NCBI GenBank assembly: GCA_022113835.1
Contig: JAILWY010000030.1
Coordinates: 1,054,001 to 1,118,000 of the forward strand
Reading direction: 5' to 3'
Length of the DNA: 64,000 nucleotides
Origin: Atopsyche davidsoni
Lineage: Eukaryota; Arthropoda; Insecta; Trichoptera; Hydrobiosidae
Shown here: piece after piece, positions 1 through 11,526 of the stretch
Position numbering within the stretch: position 1 is the first letter of the stretch
Layout of the letters: every line of letters starts with the position of its first letter
The notes under the pieces: model-generated
The model's input: the letters and a program-made list of their open reading frames with translations, nothing else
Databases searched by the model: none
Told to the model about the DNA's origin: nothing
Position numbers and translations under genes: made by a program

Positions 1-3000
1 CAAATGTAGAGATCTGCGTTAAAAGCCTCCTCCACACCGACACAGCCTCCCGACCTGCCTTCGTCCGTGAGTGCATAACGCCGCGCTGGCTGCACACAGC
101 GGGACATGCACTTGCAGCTATATGCATTCAATTATATCACACTAAAACATTAGTCCTAATGGGTTTAATCTAAACGTACTTAAAAATTAAATTACTCGCG
201 AATTGTTGAACTGTTAACCAATATTTGCATAAATTTAATAATTCATAATTAGAGCTCAGAGAAATCTGAACAATTATTCTAAGACTTTTTTTTTAGGGTG
301 AAAAATTAAGATATCGATTAAACAAAAATCATAAAGTTTTGAGGTTTCTACAAAGAAAGCCTTAAAAATCAATTACTTGTGTATTTAGATTTGAAAATTT
401 AGGCTTTTGAAATGTGGTTTTATAGGAGAATCCTTAAAACAAATAAGAGAGTTTGCACAGAATGCGCAAATAAAAATAACTCCTGATGATGGTAAAAAAG
501 CGTAAGGTTTTTGCCATATTTTTGAAAGTAATATATATAGTATCCTATAGCTGACTGTCCAAGGAAAATCTAAAAAAATGGGCATTGGAACATGGATGCG
601 GAATTTACGCCAATGGGTGGAAGTAGGAAGTATATTCGCGAGGCTGTCCCAGTATAGAAATATATATTCGATAAACCTTCTACGAGAAAAGACACCAGAA
701 GAAGAAGAAAATATGTATTTAGATTTCTCCCAGAAAACAAGAAAGTTAATATTAGTATTTTTACTGAAGTTTATTTAAAATGTTCAAGAGGGTTGAAATA
801 TGAAAATGGATATTTTTCATGCTGATATGTTAAATGTTTCATTAATAATAAACGAGATTGAGATAGAATCCCGGATCGCGATATTTCAAAACGCCATGAG
901 AAAGCACCAGTAAAGTGAAAGGATTATAATTAGGCGAGTCGTAAACAATATTTTTATGAAGTTTTCGGCGATTTCGCCTTAACGGCGTCCGACGATTCAT
1001 ATCTCCTCTCCCTCACCGCGACACGTCGTTCCGGCCTTAATCACCGCTAAAGCATTTATTGAAGTGTAAAATGTAATCTGACCACACCCCTGCTTTATTT
1101 CTTTGTTATTTTTATTATTTGGTGAGAATTAAGGTTTTTATTGCACTCGTGGGGTTTGGAGTCGTTTAATAAGGCACTGAAGTATTTAAGAATAATTTAA
1201 GTATTCTATGATAACTGTAATTCAATCTTCTGAGTTTATGGCCTAGGATATAAAACCGCCTTGCCGTTATTTGCTAGCACAGTTGCTACTAATCGTAGAG
1301 TTTAAAAATAACAATTAAAATAAATTTCATATATTTATAGAAGAATGGCTGCAGATGAACAAATAAAAAGATAATCTTAAATGATCTCTATGTGATGACT
1401 AGATAGAAGTTACTAGAAGCAACTTTTATAATACTATTCAATATTTCCTATATGTATATTTTATATTCTAAAAGAAAAAAAAGCAAAGGGAAAAAAATAA
1501 ATGAAAATACATTAAAAAACGCAGTAGGAAGTTTTAAAATTATAATGCAGGATGATGTTCACCATGTTTGGTTTCGTACGAGTAAGACTTAATTCGATTA
1601 AGTAACCCATCGAGTGTCAGATATTTGTGACTCGGTAGTCCAGAGAGTATCTCGTGTCAGCGCGTGCTTGTGGTTTTGATCTGTGCTCTTCAACCTCTTA
1701 AATATTTTGAAATAATTTTTTTGACGATGTTTAATCTTTCATAAGCCACTCAGGCTATTATATCACCAGTCGATAAACTCAACTTGAACTCGCAAAATTA
1801 CTGTTTTATTAAAGACAGCTAGCAACAGCAAAAAGACTATAAATTTATAAAGGTATGGATTATCTCCGTATATCTCATATGACTGGAAGATTACAAAAAA
1901 CTATATTTGTGTGAGCGCTTTCCCAGAGTGAAAAGGCCCTTGAAAGGTAAATACACTTACTTCAGAGACTATTTTTTATTCAATTTTTAAATATTCTTAT
2001 TTAAGCTTCAAAACTAGAATGATTAAATCATACAGTAACAAAAAGCTTAGGAACCGCTGAACACAATCACAGAAGAGTATTTCCTAACAAGGAACGCTCA
2101 CAGATTTTTTTATGACTGACAACTTTTATTTCGGTTTTTACGTTTTTATTCAATTTGTACGTGTTGAAATGTCACACGATCTACTGACTGGCTAGCTGAA
2201 AATATCATTTGAACAGTGTTAAATATTACTGTCGTAAAAACGGTCAGAGGTATAAACAATGACATTATGGTCCAATGACATCATTCATGGCATTAAAAAT
2301 ATATGACCACATTCCACTAGGTTACCAATAATCAATCAAAATCTTTAAACCACCCGGTTTCAATAAATATGCTAAGTAATGCGACTAGGAGATGAACGAA
2401 AATATTTTTGAGTTGAATGCTTTTGACTTTCAAGGGCTTCTTCCGATTTACATTACTTTTAAAAGCCTTAATAATAACTGAATATGCGAAGTGCAAAATT
2501 TCTGGATCTGTATAACATAGCGAATCAGTTCCACCCCTTAAAACTTAAAAATAACTTTTTTTATTTTCGAGTAGATTTATAATTTTATTTCATGATTGAA
2601 TTATTAAAAAAGTGACTTTTGTTGTTTCAAGTTCCCAGCCTAAAAACGTTAGAATTCACAAGTATTCGATTTTAACATGAATCTACGAGAAAAACCTCGG
2701 AACTTTTTTCGAGACTGTTGTTTCAGTAGTTGTTTTATAAATGAGCAAAAATTCTAAACGCAAGTGTGACACTACAAAGTACATCAATCTAAGAGATATT
2801 TAATCTATAAGGTTTGAATGTAAAAAAAAATAGATTGGTCCTTTTGGGTTCGATCCTAGGATATCGTTGTTGACTAACAACTATGTTCATCCCAATAATC
2901 CATAAATAAGCTCAAGGCAGTGTATTACGTAAAGCTGTTCAAGAAAGCAGCCGAAGCAGTTCTAGCTTATCTGCTCCTTCATTAATAGACTTCGTAATCA

Positions 3001-4570
3001 GTAATTGGTTGTGTTCCTTGAAGAGCATTGAGTACATTATCGCTTTTAAAATATATTTCATTTACTGCATTCGAATATTATTTCAAAATAATGTAATTTA
3101 ACATTTTATTATAATCACGTCTCATGTTGGGAGCCACTGGTGTCAGCGTCGTGGCCCCCCCACGACATTCCGTTAATTGTGTCGTCTCACTCTCGTGTCA
3201 GTGGGAATATGGAAATACCGATTGTCTTCTCTCTCACGCGAGCTGGGCAACGTCGCAATTGAACCGCTTCCCAGTGGCTCTGCAGCTTGGAGAAATGTTA
3301 ATTACAAGGCTCGATCATAATACTATACATATAAATAAAAAAAACAAATAAATATTACGAATTTATTGTTTTTCACACCAACACTGAGCAATGCTAAAAA
3401 TTGATTCATTATATTAAGTGTACTTCAACTATATATTTATTTTTTAATGTAATTGATTTCCTGAAAAACTTTGAGTAGTTTCAAAAACATTTCGAATAAA
3501 ACCGTTTATGAAACCAATATAGTTTAAAAGATTAAATTTTTAGTATTTATAATTTGAAATATTATGATGTAATCACAGCGAGAACTATCTTTCAAATATA
3601 CATGTTTTATGTGATTTGATAACTGGATAAATTTGCAATAAAAATATTACAAAATATACAAAAATTGAATGGAGTTTAATTACTGTATATATTTTTTGTA
3701 TATTTCTTCGGTAAAGCAAGCTGAAATTGTAGGCTGTACAAGCCTGACATAAAGACAGTAATTTTTCATTAAAAAAACTTGTTCAATCAATGATTTAAGG
3801 TAGTCACGTCAATTTACCTCCCGATCGATATCAGCGCTTTAATAAGTTAACTAAAATCTAAGATATCGTATTTAATATATAAAAATGACGAGTATGTAAT
3901 GCTTTTAATCTGATGCTGTTGGAGAAAATGTTTTTATTGGTTTTATTCGGTGATGATAGCTCCAAACTCATTAAGAAGAGATTTCGAGACATTTAATATA
4001 ATACTGTAATAATAAACAAATTTTGATAAATCTAAGATAATATAAACAAAAGAAGAACGCATAAAAACAATATTTATAACATTCATAAATACACAATAAT
4101 AATAAGTCATCTCCAATATCACAACACGAGCACGCATCTCCTCCTATAATGATACAAATTGCCACTTAGTCCCGCGCCGGCGTCTCTGAATACGGTGTCT
4201 GTATGGTAATCCGCGTGTTATCCGCGGCGTAGGGGCGCGCGATATTCACAGTCGATACGTTAATGCGATTACAGGCCTTGTCAATGAAAGAAACCTGTTC
4301 CGTGGGTCTGAGAGCTCTCCGCGGCCGCCGCGCCCAGGGGTGCGCGCCGCTGGCCCGGGAGCGCCGCGCGGTCCCATCACCGTTACCAATATCTACTCGA
4401 TAAAACGACGAAGAGACGATGTTGACTTGTTCATACTATTTTTAAGACTACAACTAAAAAAAAAGGGTTTGATTGCGGCTGAGAAACAACAGAGATATTT
4501 TTGTTTTCTTTAAACTGGAAAATATTTTTAGAATTTATTCAAATAAAAAAAAATACTTTGCATATTCAGG
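1..4570. other. Gene-free AT-rich intergenic DNA
   Basis: No supported gene. The open frames here are at most about 80 codons, have no recognisable motif and lie in AT-rich sequence. Modest GC-rich patches occur near 970-1070 and 3120-3300, each a possible regulatory fragment; the larger patch at 4160-4400 is listed separately. Otherwise I see only A/T runs and no clear repeat. Confidence 0.6.
4160..4400. promoter_or_regulatory. GC-rich candidate regulatory island
   Basis: About 240 bp of GC- and CpG-rich sequence in an AT-rich setting, with several NotI/SacII-like words and stretches such as TGTCAATGAAAG and TAATGCGATTACAG that resemble homeodomain-type sites. No open frame has a motif. This composition is typical of insect conserved non-coding or enhancer DNA. 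The assignment is an inference from composition only. Confidence 0.3.
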
Positions 4571-4638
4571 TTCTGTCTGTTAATGTATATTTTAATAAAT
4601 TCAATATTTTTGACAGAGTGTACTTGGTGGAATTCCAT

Positions 4639-5156
4639 TTTAATATTTTTGAATAAAATACATGAGTGATTTTCCACATGTTCATTTCTATTTGTGACCG
4701 GTTTCGCCAACCTTTCACGTTGGCATTATCAAACAGAGTGAGATTTAATATAATAATAAGCAATTAGGTGAACAATTGTTGGAGGGAGAGGTTGTTGGAA
4801 AGCGAGAGAGTGATTGTCAGGTGGTAGGGGGTAACGTGATTTTTACGTACCTGACAAGTTCTATGTAATTGCAAATTTTTGTGAACAAATGTTTTTATAT
4901 TAATGGGGTAATTATCTAAAATAGTAGGGTAGAGTAGGGTTTGTCCTGTAGTGTGTATATCTGCACCTGATAATCACTCTCTCTCTTTCCAACAACAACT
5001 CTCCCTCTGATTATTGTTCACCTAATTGCTTATTATTATATAAAATCTTACTCTGCTTGATAATGCCAACGTGGCACACCGGTCACAAATAAAAACGAAC
5101 ATGTGGAAAATAATCACCCAAGTATTTTATTCAAAAATATTAAGATGTATATTTTG
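4639..5156. repeat. Long fold-back (palindromic) element
   Basis: The left arm, about 4639-4823, and the right arm, about 4968-5156, are near-perfect reverse complements, with about 145 bp of unpaired centre containing short AGTAGGGT-like repeats. Each arm contains a CCGGT..GCCA block followed by a GTTGGCATTATCAA-like stretch, a purine-rich GGGAGAG segment and an A/T-rich end reading ATTTTTGAATAAAATAC. The structure is that of a MITE with very long terminal inverted repeats. No transposase is encoded. Parts of the arm recur at 5174-5312, 15929-16061, 7751-7775 and 40250-40300, so this is a family. The superfamily is not recognised. Confidence 0.75.
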
Positions 5157-5173
5157 ATAAATTTCTTATAAGA

Positions 5174-5312
5174 AATTCAATATTTTTGACAGAGAGTACT
5201 TGGTGGAATTCCATTTTAATATTTTTGAGTAAAATACTTGAGTGATTTTCCACAACATATAAAAACGAGCATGTGGAAAATCACTTAAGCATTTTACTCA
5301 AAAATATTTAAA
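5174..5312. repeat. Second copy of the fold-back arm, forming a tight hairpin
   Basis: The stretch from about 5174 repeats the arm sequence seen at 4597-4660, including ACTTGGTGGAATTCCATTTT. Within it, 5219-5254 and about 5272-5310 are nearly perfect inverted repeats of about 36 bp separated by about 17 bp. It looks like an arm that has collapsed on itself beside the larger element. A run of about 20 T follows at 5352-5371. Confidence 0.65.
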
Positions 5313-5439
5313 TTTCGTATACTCGTTTTTAAATCTGAGAGCTTGGAATTGTTTTTTTTTTTTTTTTTTTTATTTCACGATTATTGTTGTGCGCTCTACA
5401 AATCGTTGCAGCAATTTGTCGCAGGCCATTTCGGATGGT

Positions 5440-5700
5440 TTTTTTTTTCGGCTCGTCGGTCGCGCTCGCGGGTCCGCGGCGCGCGCCCCTGCAGCGGAAG
5501 AATGTTGATATCGCCCGGTACTCGACCGGCCGATACATTTTTTGTTCTGCTCTCACGGAGCATTCCTCCAAACGGCGTTCATTACATTTGAATACAGAAC
5601 AGACACTTCTTTATTTGAATAAAGCGCCACCGCGGCCGGCGGGACTCCAGCGCTTTCTAAAAGCTCCGTCGCGCCAGACACTTTACTATATTATGACACT
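5440..5700. promoter_or_regulatory. GC-rich candidate regulatory island
   Basis: A GC-rich patch beginning just after a T-run, with GCGCGC words, a GATATCGCCCGG word and ACCGGCCGAT. Open frames cross it on both strands, which argues that they are by-products of low stop-codon density rather than genes. Regulatory function is inferred only from composition. Confidence 0.25.
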
Positions 5701-5741
5701 TCATATTTGGCATTCGATGATAGTGTTTGGACCTCTCCGCT

Positions 5742-6066
5742 CTGTTGCTTGTGCATGCTCCCAGTCTGTACCCTGAGCGTGTGTAAAGAATCGGTAATTG
5801 AGTAGTGGACTTGGAACGATTGCGGAGGGATGTGCTCTGGAAGTACGCGGGGGGCTCCTGCTATTGTTGCAGGAGGATCAGAGCTTTGTAAGGAAAGCAA
5901 TAATATAAATATGCGGTGTAAAATAACCCGGGGACCCACTACACGACTACACTATTTTCACCCTAAAAAAACATGAATACTTGTTCAGCATGAGTATACT
6001 CGTAAGCTCAGTGTAATGGTCGCCAACCCCTCTGAGGAAAAGCACTTGATGAATAAGAAGACTTAG
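5742..6066. repeat. Dispersed repeat family R1, copy 1
   Basis: This shares many blocks with 50770-51086, among them GTGTGTAAAG, GGACTTGGAA, GGGGGGCTCCTGCTATTGTT, CCCGGGGACCCACTACAC, TCAGCATGAGTATA and CTCTGAGGA..GCACTTGATGA. A fragment of the 3' end also occurs at 21380-21422. No coding capacity or terminal inverted repeat is evident, so it could be a SINE- or LINE-tail-like element. Family unrecognised. Confidence 0.65.
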
Positions 6067-7740
6067 CGGCTTGTGACATATAATAAGTAAAAACTTGTTT
6101 TTCTGTAATTGAAAGTTCTCTAACTATTATTTTTTTTATAAATAAGAAAAAAAAAAGCAGCTAAATTTGGTCCTTGTTGAACGCTACGCTATTCAGCTGT
6201 CTCAGCTCGCTCAAGACTAGAAAGTTTTATGTAAAGTTTCATTGGAAATTTAGTACATAGCGGTGGGGCGCAGTTACTTTCGAATCTAAGCTATCAGTTT
6301 TATTTATAAATAATTATTGTATGGAGAAAATCATGCGATCAATGGGGTTGTTTGAAAATGCCTTTGAGTTTAAAATATTTATGTAGCAAAGAAAGTAGAA
6401 ACATGAGCTTTATTCTTATATTTAATAATTAAGAATCACTCCTTAATTTGAACCGAGTAAATCTTGTTCATAATATTGTAAGTAAGAAAATTCACATTTG
6501 CGCAAAACAAGTTCCCGTTTAAATTCTTGCTAATTTATCCTGTCGAATTACTTTTTTTTTATATATACGGATTTATACTAGCGGTTAAATGGAAATAACA
6601 AGGTTCGTATGGTATAGATAATATATGTTCAGGCTGACGTGCTGTGCAATAACTCTTAAGCCACTTCTGCATGGAGTACGAAGTGAACCACAACCGCATT
6701 CTCGTGGAACCGGAGAGCTTTCAGAAAACGCCCTGAGCTTATCAGAGGCTAGACAGCACGGCGGGAGGGGTTGATGTGATTGATGTACCTGCAAACGTTG
6801 CATTTGGGTTTCCATATTATTTTTTTGAATACACAACTTAGCTAAATAAACACAGAAAAAAAAACATTTCAATTACACTGCTAGTACTTAATAAAGTTCA
6901 AACTTGTTGGTAGCATTTGACAAGCATCGGTTTGGTACGAATAATGACGTTTCTATAGAACAAAAGAGCTTTTAATGCACTAGAAAATTATGGTGTCTAC
7001 AAAAACCATATAAAATAATTGGTCTACCTGGGTTCTAATCGTCGCAGTAGAATTGTGCTACCTGTTTTGAGGCTAAGTATTGTTACTTTGGGAGGGTCAA
7101 TTTAATATAACATATAACAAGTAAGAGTGTAATAATTTCAAAAACAGTATATCGCTTGGTGCCTAATATATTTTTAAATAATTTTTTTTTTCTGTAATTT
7201 CTTGTATACAACGCTACAGTGCTTGATGTCTTGTTTCTCTTCTTTAGAGTAGTGTGGAATTTTTGTTCTTATGTAAACCGAGTTCGCATGTTTCTAGCTC
7301 GTAGATTTAGATATAATAATTTGTGAACCGCCGTTTTCGTCGATCGGCCTTTTCGAAATCGAGCGCAAGATATTATAAAAACGCATTTTCGATTCTTAGA
7401 CTGAGTGCTTGAACCTGCATTGTTGGCTTGTGTGTGGGAACCCCGGAATGAGCGAGATAATCTGTCTCCAGGTTCGGAGTGTTTTTGTGTGGCTCTGTTG
7501 TTCGCGGGCCCGCCGACATGGGTGCACTTCGGTCTAATAAAGATTACAAAAAGGCGCAATTGTTGAGCATCCTTTGTGGGGGGAATTGTTTGACGAGTCT
7601 CCGGAGAGCGTGGGTACCGAATCTTACCTTAGAAACCTGCCAGGCGCAACCGCGGTAGGAGCCTTAACAAGTTGTTAAAAAAAACAGTTTTAATTGTTAC
7701 ATACATACAAACACACCGTGCCCCCGAAATCTCTTAATGC
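6067..7740. other. Intergenic DNA with a weak GC-richer patch
   Basis: No gene is supported. At 7260-7680 the sequence becomes less AT-rich and contains several CATTGTT/AATTGTT words (Sox-like) and clustered CpGs, a possible regulatory stretch. The 95- and 96-codon minus-strand frames here show no family features. Confidence 0.5.
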
Positions 7741-8209
7741 CTTGTTGATTTATAATATTTTTGAGTAAAATACTTGATATATCTATTTATGGATTGGTCA
7801 ATCAGATGCGTATTTATTACCCATTACGGGTTTATTATATTATTACTAATATGATTAGGCACATTAGTTCATATATAGAAGATGATTTAAAGAAACTCTC
7901 AGAAAAATATCATCGTGATTTGTGTGGGATTTGAACCCACATCTCCTGGTTTACATGACCGGTGTACGAACCCTTGTACTAACGAATCACTTCCGTTTAT
8001 CGATAATTTTTAACAATCATACTCTACATATGAATCAATATTGATTGGCCTGGGCACATTGATTCATATGAGAGTTTCTTTAAATCATCTTCTATATATG
8101 AACTAATGTCCCTAATCATTTTAGTAATAATATAATAAATAATGGGTAATAAATACGCATCTGATTGACCGATCCAAAAATAGATATAATTTCTTGTTGA
8201 TTTATAATA
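7741..8209. mobile_element. Palindromic MITE-like element with tRNA-like core and 17-bp flanking repeat
   Basis: Arms at about 7780-7898 and 8062-8186 are reverse complements over about 120 bp with few differences; both contain the word GATGATTTAAAGAAACTCTC or its complement. The 163-bp centre carries a tRNA-like sequence on the minus strand (7915-7990). The 17-base word CTTGTTGATTTATAATA stands just outside both ends, at 7741-7757 and 8193-8209, like a long target-site duplication. There is no coding capacity. The arms say fold-back MITE; the tRNA-like core and long duplication are more like a SINE. Confidence 0.7.
7915..7990 (-). repeat. tRNA-like sequence (tRNA-derived, degenerate)
   Basis: On the minus strand the T arm is perfect: GTGGG, loop TTCAAAT, CCCAC. 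The two ends pair at six of seven acceptor positions (GTGATT with AATCAC). The anticodon-arm stem pairs at four of five positions, but the base before the presumed anticodon is not U and the D arm is poor. It is therefore a pseudo-tRNA or SINE head rather than a working tRNA. Confidence 0.5.
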
Positions 8210-8489
8210 AAAATATACAAGGAAACAATGAAAAATATTTTATATAAAAAAAAATTGTAAAATGTCAGTAATTCATCAGTGAGTGATCTTTAGCGCAAAG
8301 TAATATTTTTTTTTGAGAATAATTAACCCCTAGAGAAATTATGCGTATTCAATATGATGTACAAATATTCAAAAGTGCTTTTAGTCGCGTATACGGTGGT
8401 ATCGTTTCCGGTTTGTCGCACAGCTTTTTTTAGTGTACAAATTGTGGGTTTGAACCGTCCAGAGTTGTCGGCTGTCACTGGTTGACATA

Positions 8490-8740
8490 ATTTCTCACGG
8501 GCCGTGTGAATCCGCCCGCCCCCACGCGCCCCACTGCGCGGAGAGGAATGCGCGGCTGGGAGCGCCCTATATGCGCGCATGGGCGTCCCGTCCCTTCAAA
8601 GCCTGATTACGAGATAAGCAATTATCGATAGACCAGCCTGTGCTCATTTCGGAGAGCCTTATTAAATCCTTAAATAATCCTGGGCTCCATTACAAATGCC
8701 CCTGTTTCATTACCGATTTCATTGAACGCTTAATTTTAAA
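8490..8740. promoter_or_regulatory. Candidate regulatory island
   Basis: GC-rich (8500-8600), then a stretch with GCAATTATCGATAG, which contains the DREF-like TATCGATA word, followed by AATCCTTAAATAATCC-type homeodomain-like sites. No coding signal. The mix of CpG-rich and dense TAAT/ATTA words resembles insect conserved non-coding elements; conservation itself cannot be seen here. Confidence 0.3.
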
Positions 8741-11027
8741 GCTAGTTTCTTGGGTGCTAGTATATGATGTTTCAAATTCAAAACTGAGTGCTGTAATAAA
8801 TATTGTATAAACTAAATCGGCTTAACACCTCGGCCTAAAGCTGCAAACAGCCATTTTAATTTGTATTATTTTACTGAATTTTAATAATTATATATTCCGT
8901 AACAGTATAAGATAACATATATGGTAAGTAACAAATTTTTTTTTTTTATAAAAACAGATTATTTCATATATTTTTAGCAACATAATAACTACGGTTATAT
9001 TTTACGTCAAAGTTTTGTATAAAACATAAAACTCATGTGTGATATAAACAACGTCGCTTTGTGAAGGTATTGTGATAAATTATAATACTGTATGATAAAA
9101 TATAATATTTAAGGAATCATATATAATTCTTGAATAATAAATGTAAATAATGTCCCGATAAATGCTTTAAGAATAATTTTTTTAATATTCATTTTAAAAT
9201 TGGTGGTTTTGTTGTATAAGCAGTTAAAATGAATGTTCACCTTATTAAGCGTCAATGGGGAGAAAATTTAGTTACAATGAAACAGTTGCATTACGAAGAG
9301 GCCTCCATTCACCAGCTGAACAACTGAGCACCTGCAATAACCTGCGAACGTTTAAAAGCACACGAGCGCGAGCTTTTCCTCTCGTGAGACTCCTTGATTG
9401 ATTGATTGCCGGGTATGAAGAAACCTCATTGAATAGTTTGGTAAAGACGCACGCAGCCCAGCGCCTCAGTGCGACTCCAATTATGGGAGCTCCGAGGTGA
9501 GCGATATCCCGGCCTAAACAATATCCGTCGGGTCAGGTGAAAGCTAAAAGCTCGCTGCAGGGCTGTCACTCGAACCGACAACCGGAACACCGAGGCTGTA
9601 CTAGAATAATACGCGGACATAGACATCATGCACAGGCACACCAAGTCCGTGTCAATTAGCACAAATATAGAAGTATAACTTTTTGGGTAGGCAACAAATC
9701 CTTAATTGATGCAATCAATAATCAAAAACTAATAATAATAATTATGTTTTTATTTGAAAATGTAATAAAACTTTTAAAAGTTAAAAAATCAGTTATTGAA
9801 AATTTTAAATATAATTGTGTCCATCAACAGAAATTTAACAGTGCTTGTAATCTTAAATAACAAAATAAGTTGACTTATATATCTTAAATTATATTTTACT
9901 ATAAACACTAGTTTTGATATTGGTTTGCTAAATCTTTAGCTGACGGGTTTTATGACTTTTTTTAAAAAATACTATCGGTTCTTGCCGGCATCCGCAGATT
10001 CACACAGTGTTACGCAAAAACCAATTTTATTAATATATATGCGTTAACAATTCGAATGAGCTAAGTAGACGTAGGCTTTTTAAACGCTCCCGGTTTTTTC
10101 AGGTTCACACAGTGTTACATAAAAACCGGCTCGACAATGATTATATCCACTCGGTCGCCGTACCGTACCTTGGTTCACCTTTTGTGTGGATGACCCAAAA
10201 AACGAAACCTACACGTAGACTGGGCGCATCTTCCCACACGTGTGCGCGCCGGTGCCCTGTCGCACGAAGAGTGACGCCTTCTGGGATACCTCAGGAGGAA
10301 CCGTCAATAATACGATCTCTTATAACGAATACCGAAATAACAAAATCTTCAAAAAAATTTAAATTCCATATATGCAATAATGGTTAATATCCTCGCTAAG
10401 TAATATACATACATTGACCGAAAAGATTTAAGAGTACAAGAGCAGCAGGTGGTGAGAGTTTAAGCCCTACTCGTCGTATCTCGCAATATGAATTCGGTGT
10501 TTTCACTCTTCGTTTTTTTTATGTGTGTGCACATCGTATACCAGAAATATATTGATAAATAACCTCGTATCTTCAAGCGGAAATGGGCTATTTATTATTT
10601 TTCGTCACGTTGGAACTTTATTAATGCTGATCATAGAGCCAGACGTTACGAAAGGAAGCTTGAGACATCGCCGTTAGAACACATTATTCTAATTAAAGAC
10701 TGTGTGCTTACGTTTTTTCCTCGAGCGGGAGACTTCCTGGCTTGGATAACTATAGCGGCGATTCTGTTAATCACACTTATGTCAAAGTTAAGGGAAATTG
10801 TACATGCAAGTGAAAAAGCGAAAAAATGTAAACAAAACACATTTTAGGTTACGTCTCCGATTGTTGTTTTAAATAAAATATAATTAAATTTTATCAGAAC
10901 CCGTGAGTCCATAGTAAGTTAGCAAAAAGCCCGTTAAAGTATTGGTTATGCCTAACAAATAGATCGATTTCTAATATATACAACGTGAACATATCAATTT
11001 TGAAACTGTAATTAATTTATTTTCAAC
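8741..11027. other. Intergenic DNA with one regulatory-like patch and a short direct repeat
   Basis: No gene is supported. The stretch 9230-9660 is GC-richer and contains TGATTGATTGATTG and AACCTGCGAACG, a possible regulatory patch. The word TTCACACAGTGTTACgcAAAAACC occurs at 9999-10022 and again with two changes at 10104-10127, a spaced direct repeat with a period of 105. The remainder is AT-rich and unremarkable. Confidence 0.5.
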
Positions 11028-11069
11028 AACAAAAAAAAAATTGATTTTATAATCAATTTTTTTTTTGTT
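11028..11069. repeat. Perfect A/T hairpin
   Basis: A 19-bp perfect stem (AAC, ten A, TTGATT paired to AATCAA, ten T, GTT) with a 4-base loop. Such a perfect arrangement can be a decayed insertion or a slipped-replication product. Confidence 0.7.
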
Positions 11070-11091
11070 TATACAATACAAAATATATACA

Positions 11092-11195
11092 GTTCGTTAA
11101 AAAAGAAATTAAAACAATAATTTCACAACAAAAATATTATATTTCTAATTCTTATAAACAGCCTGTAATTTATTTTAAAATTTCTTTTAACGAAC
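11092..11195. mobile_element. 104-bp MITE with ATACA target duplication
   Basis: Terminal inverted repeats GTTCGTTAAAAAAGAAATT at the left and GTTCGTTAAAAGAAATTTT (complement of the right end). The 5-base word ATACA stands directly outside both ends (11087-11091 and 11196-11200). Too short to code. A related end, complement of AGTTCGTTAAAT, is visible near 11282-11292. Superfamily not assigned. Confidence 0.6.
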
Positions 11196-11461
11196 ATACA
11201 AAGTATTTTTAAAATGTAAATCAGGTACCATTTCCCTGTGAAGCTCAGCGATTAAAAAAACATATATTTTGTCTATCTTTATTTAACGAACTAGAGACAG
11301 AAATAGATTATAACCACACTACTCGAGATGATTAGAAGGCCACAAAGCGAGAAATAAGTTATCAAGCGACAAGAAGCATTTAAAGGCATTGCAAAGGTGT
11401 TGATACATTTGCAGAATTTATCATAAGAAATCATAAAGCACCTGCATCACAGAGGGTCACA

Positions 11462-11526
11462 CAGATTCAAACACGGAACCCCACGGTTGGCAAACGAGCG
11501 TGCTAGCCCCTAGACCATGAGGCGGT
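11462..11526 (-). repeat. tRNA-like fragment (SINE-type)
   Basis: On the minus strand it reads TCTAGGGGCTAGCACGCTCG, followed by GCC and, further on, GTTTGAATC, a degenerate A-box/B-box arrangement. The A-box half is nearly the same as at 23998-24020 on the plus strand, so the two belong to one tRNA-derived family. Confidence 0.45.

Noticed and set aside
7915..7990. A functional tRNA gene
   Set aside because: The T arm and acceptor stem pair well, but the D arm is poor and the base before the anticodon is not U; it also sits in a palindromic element.
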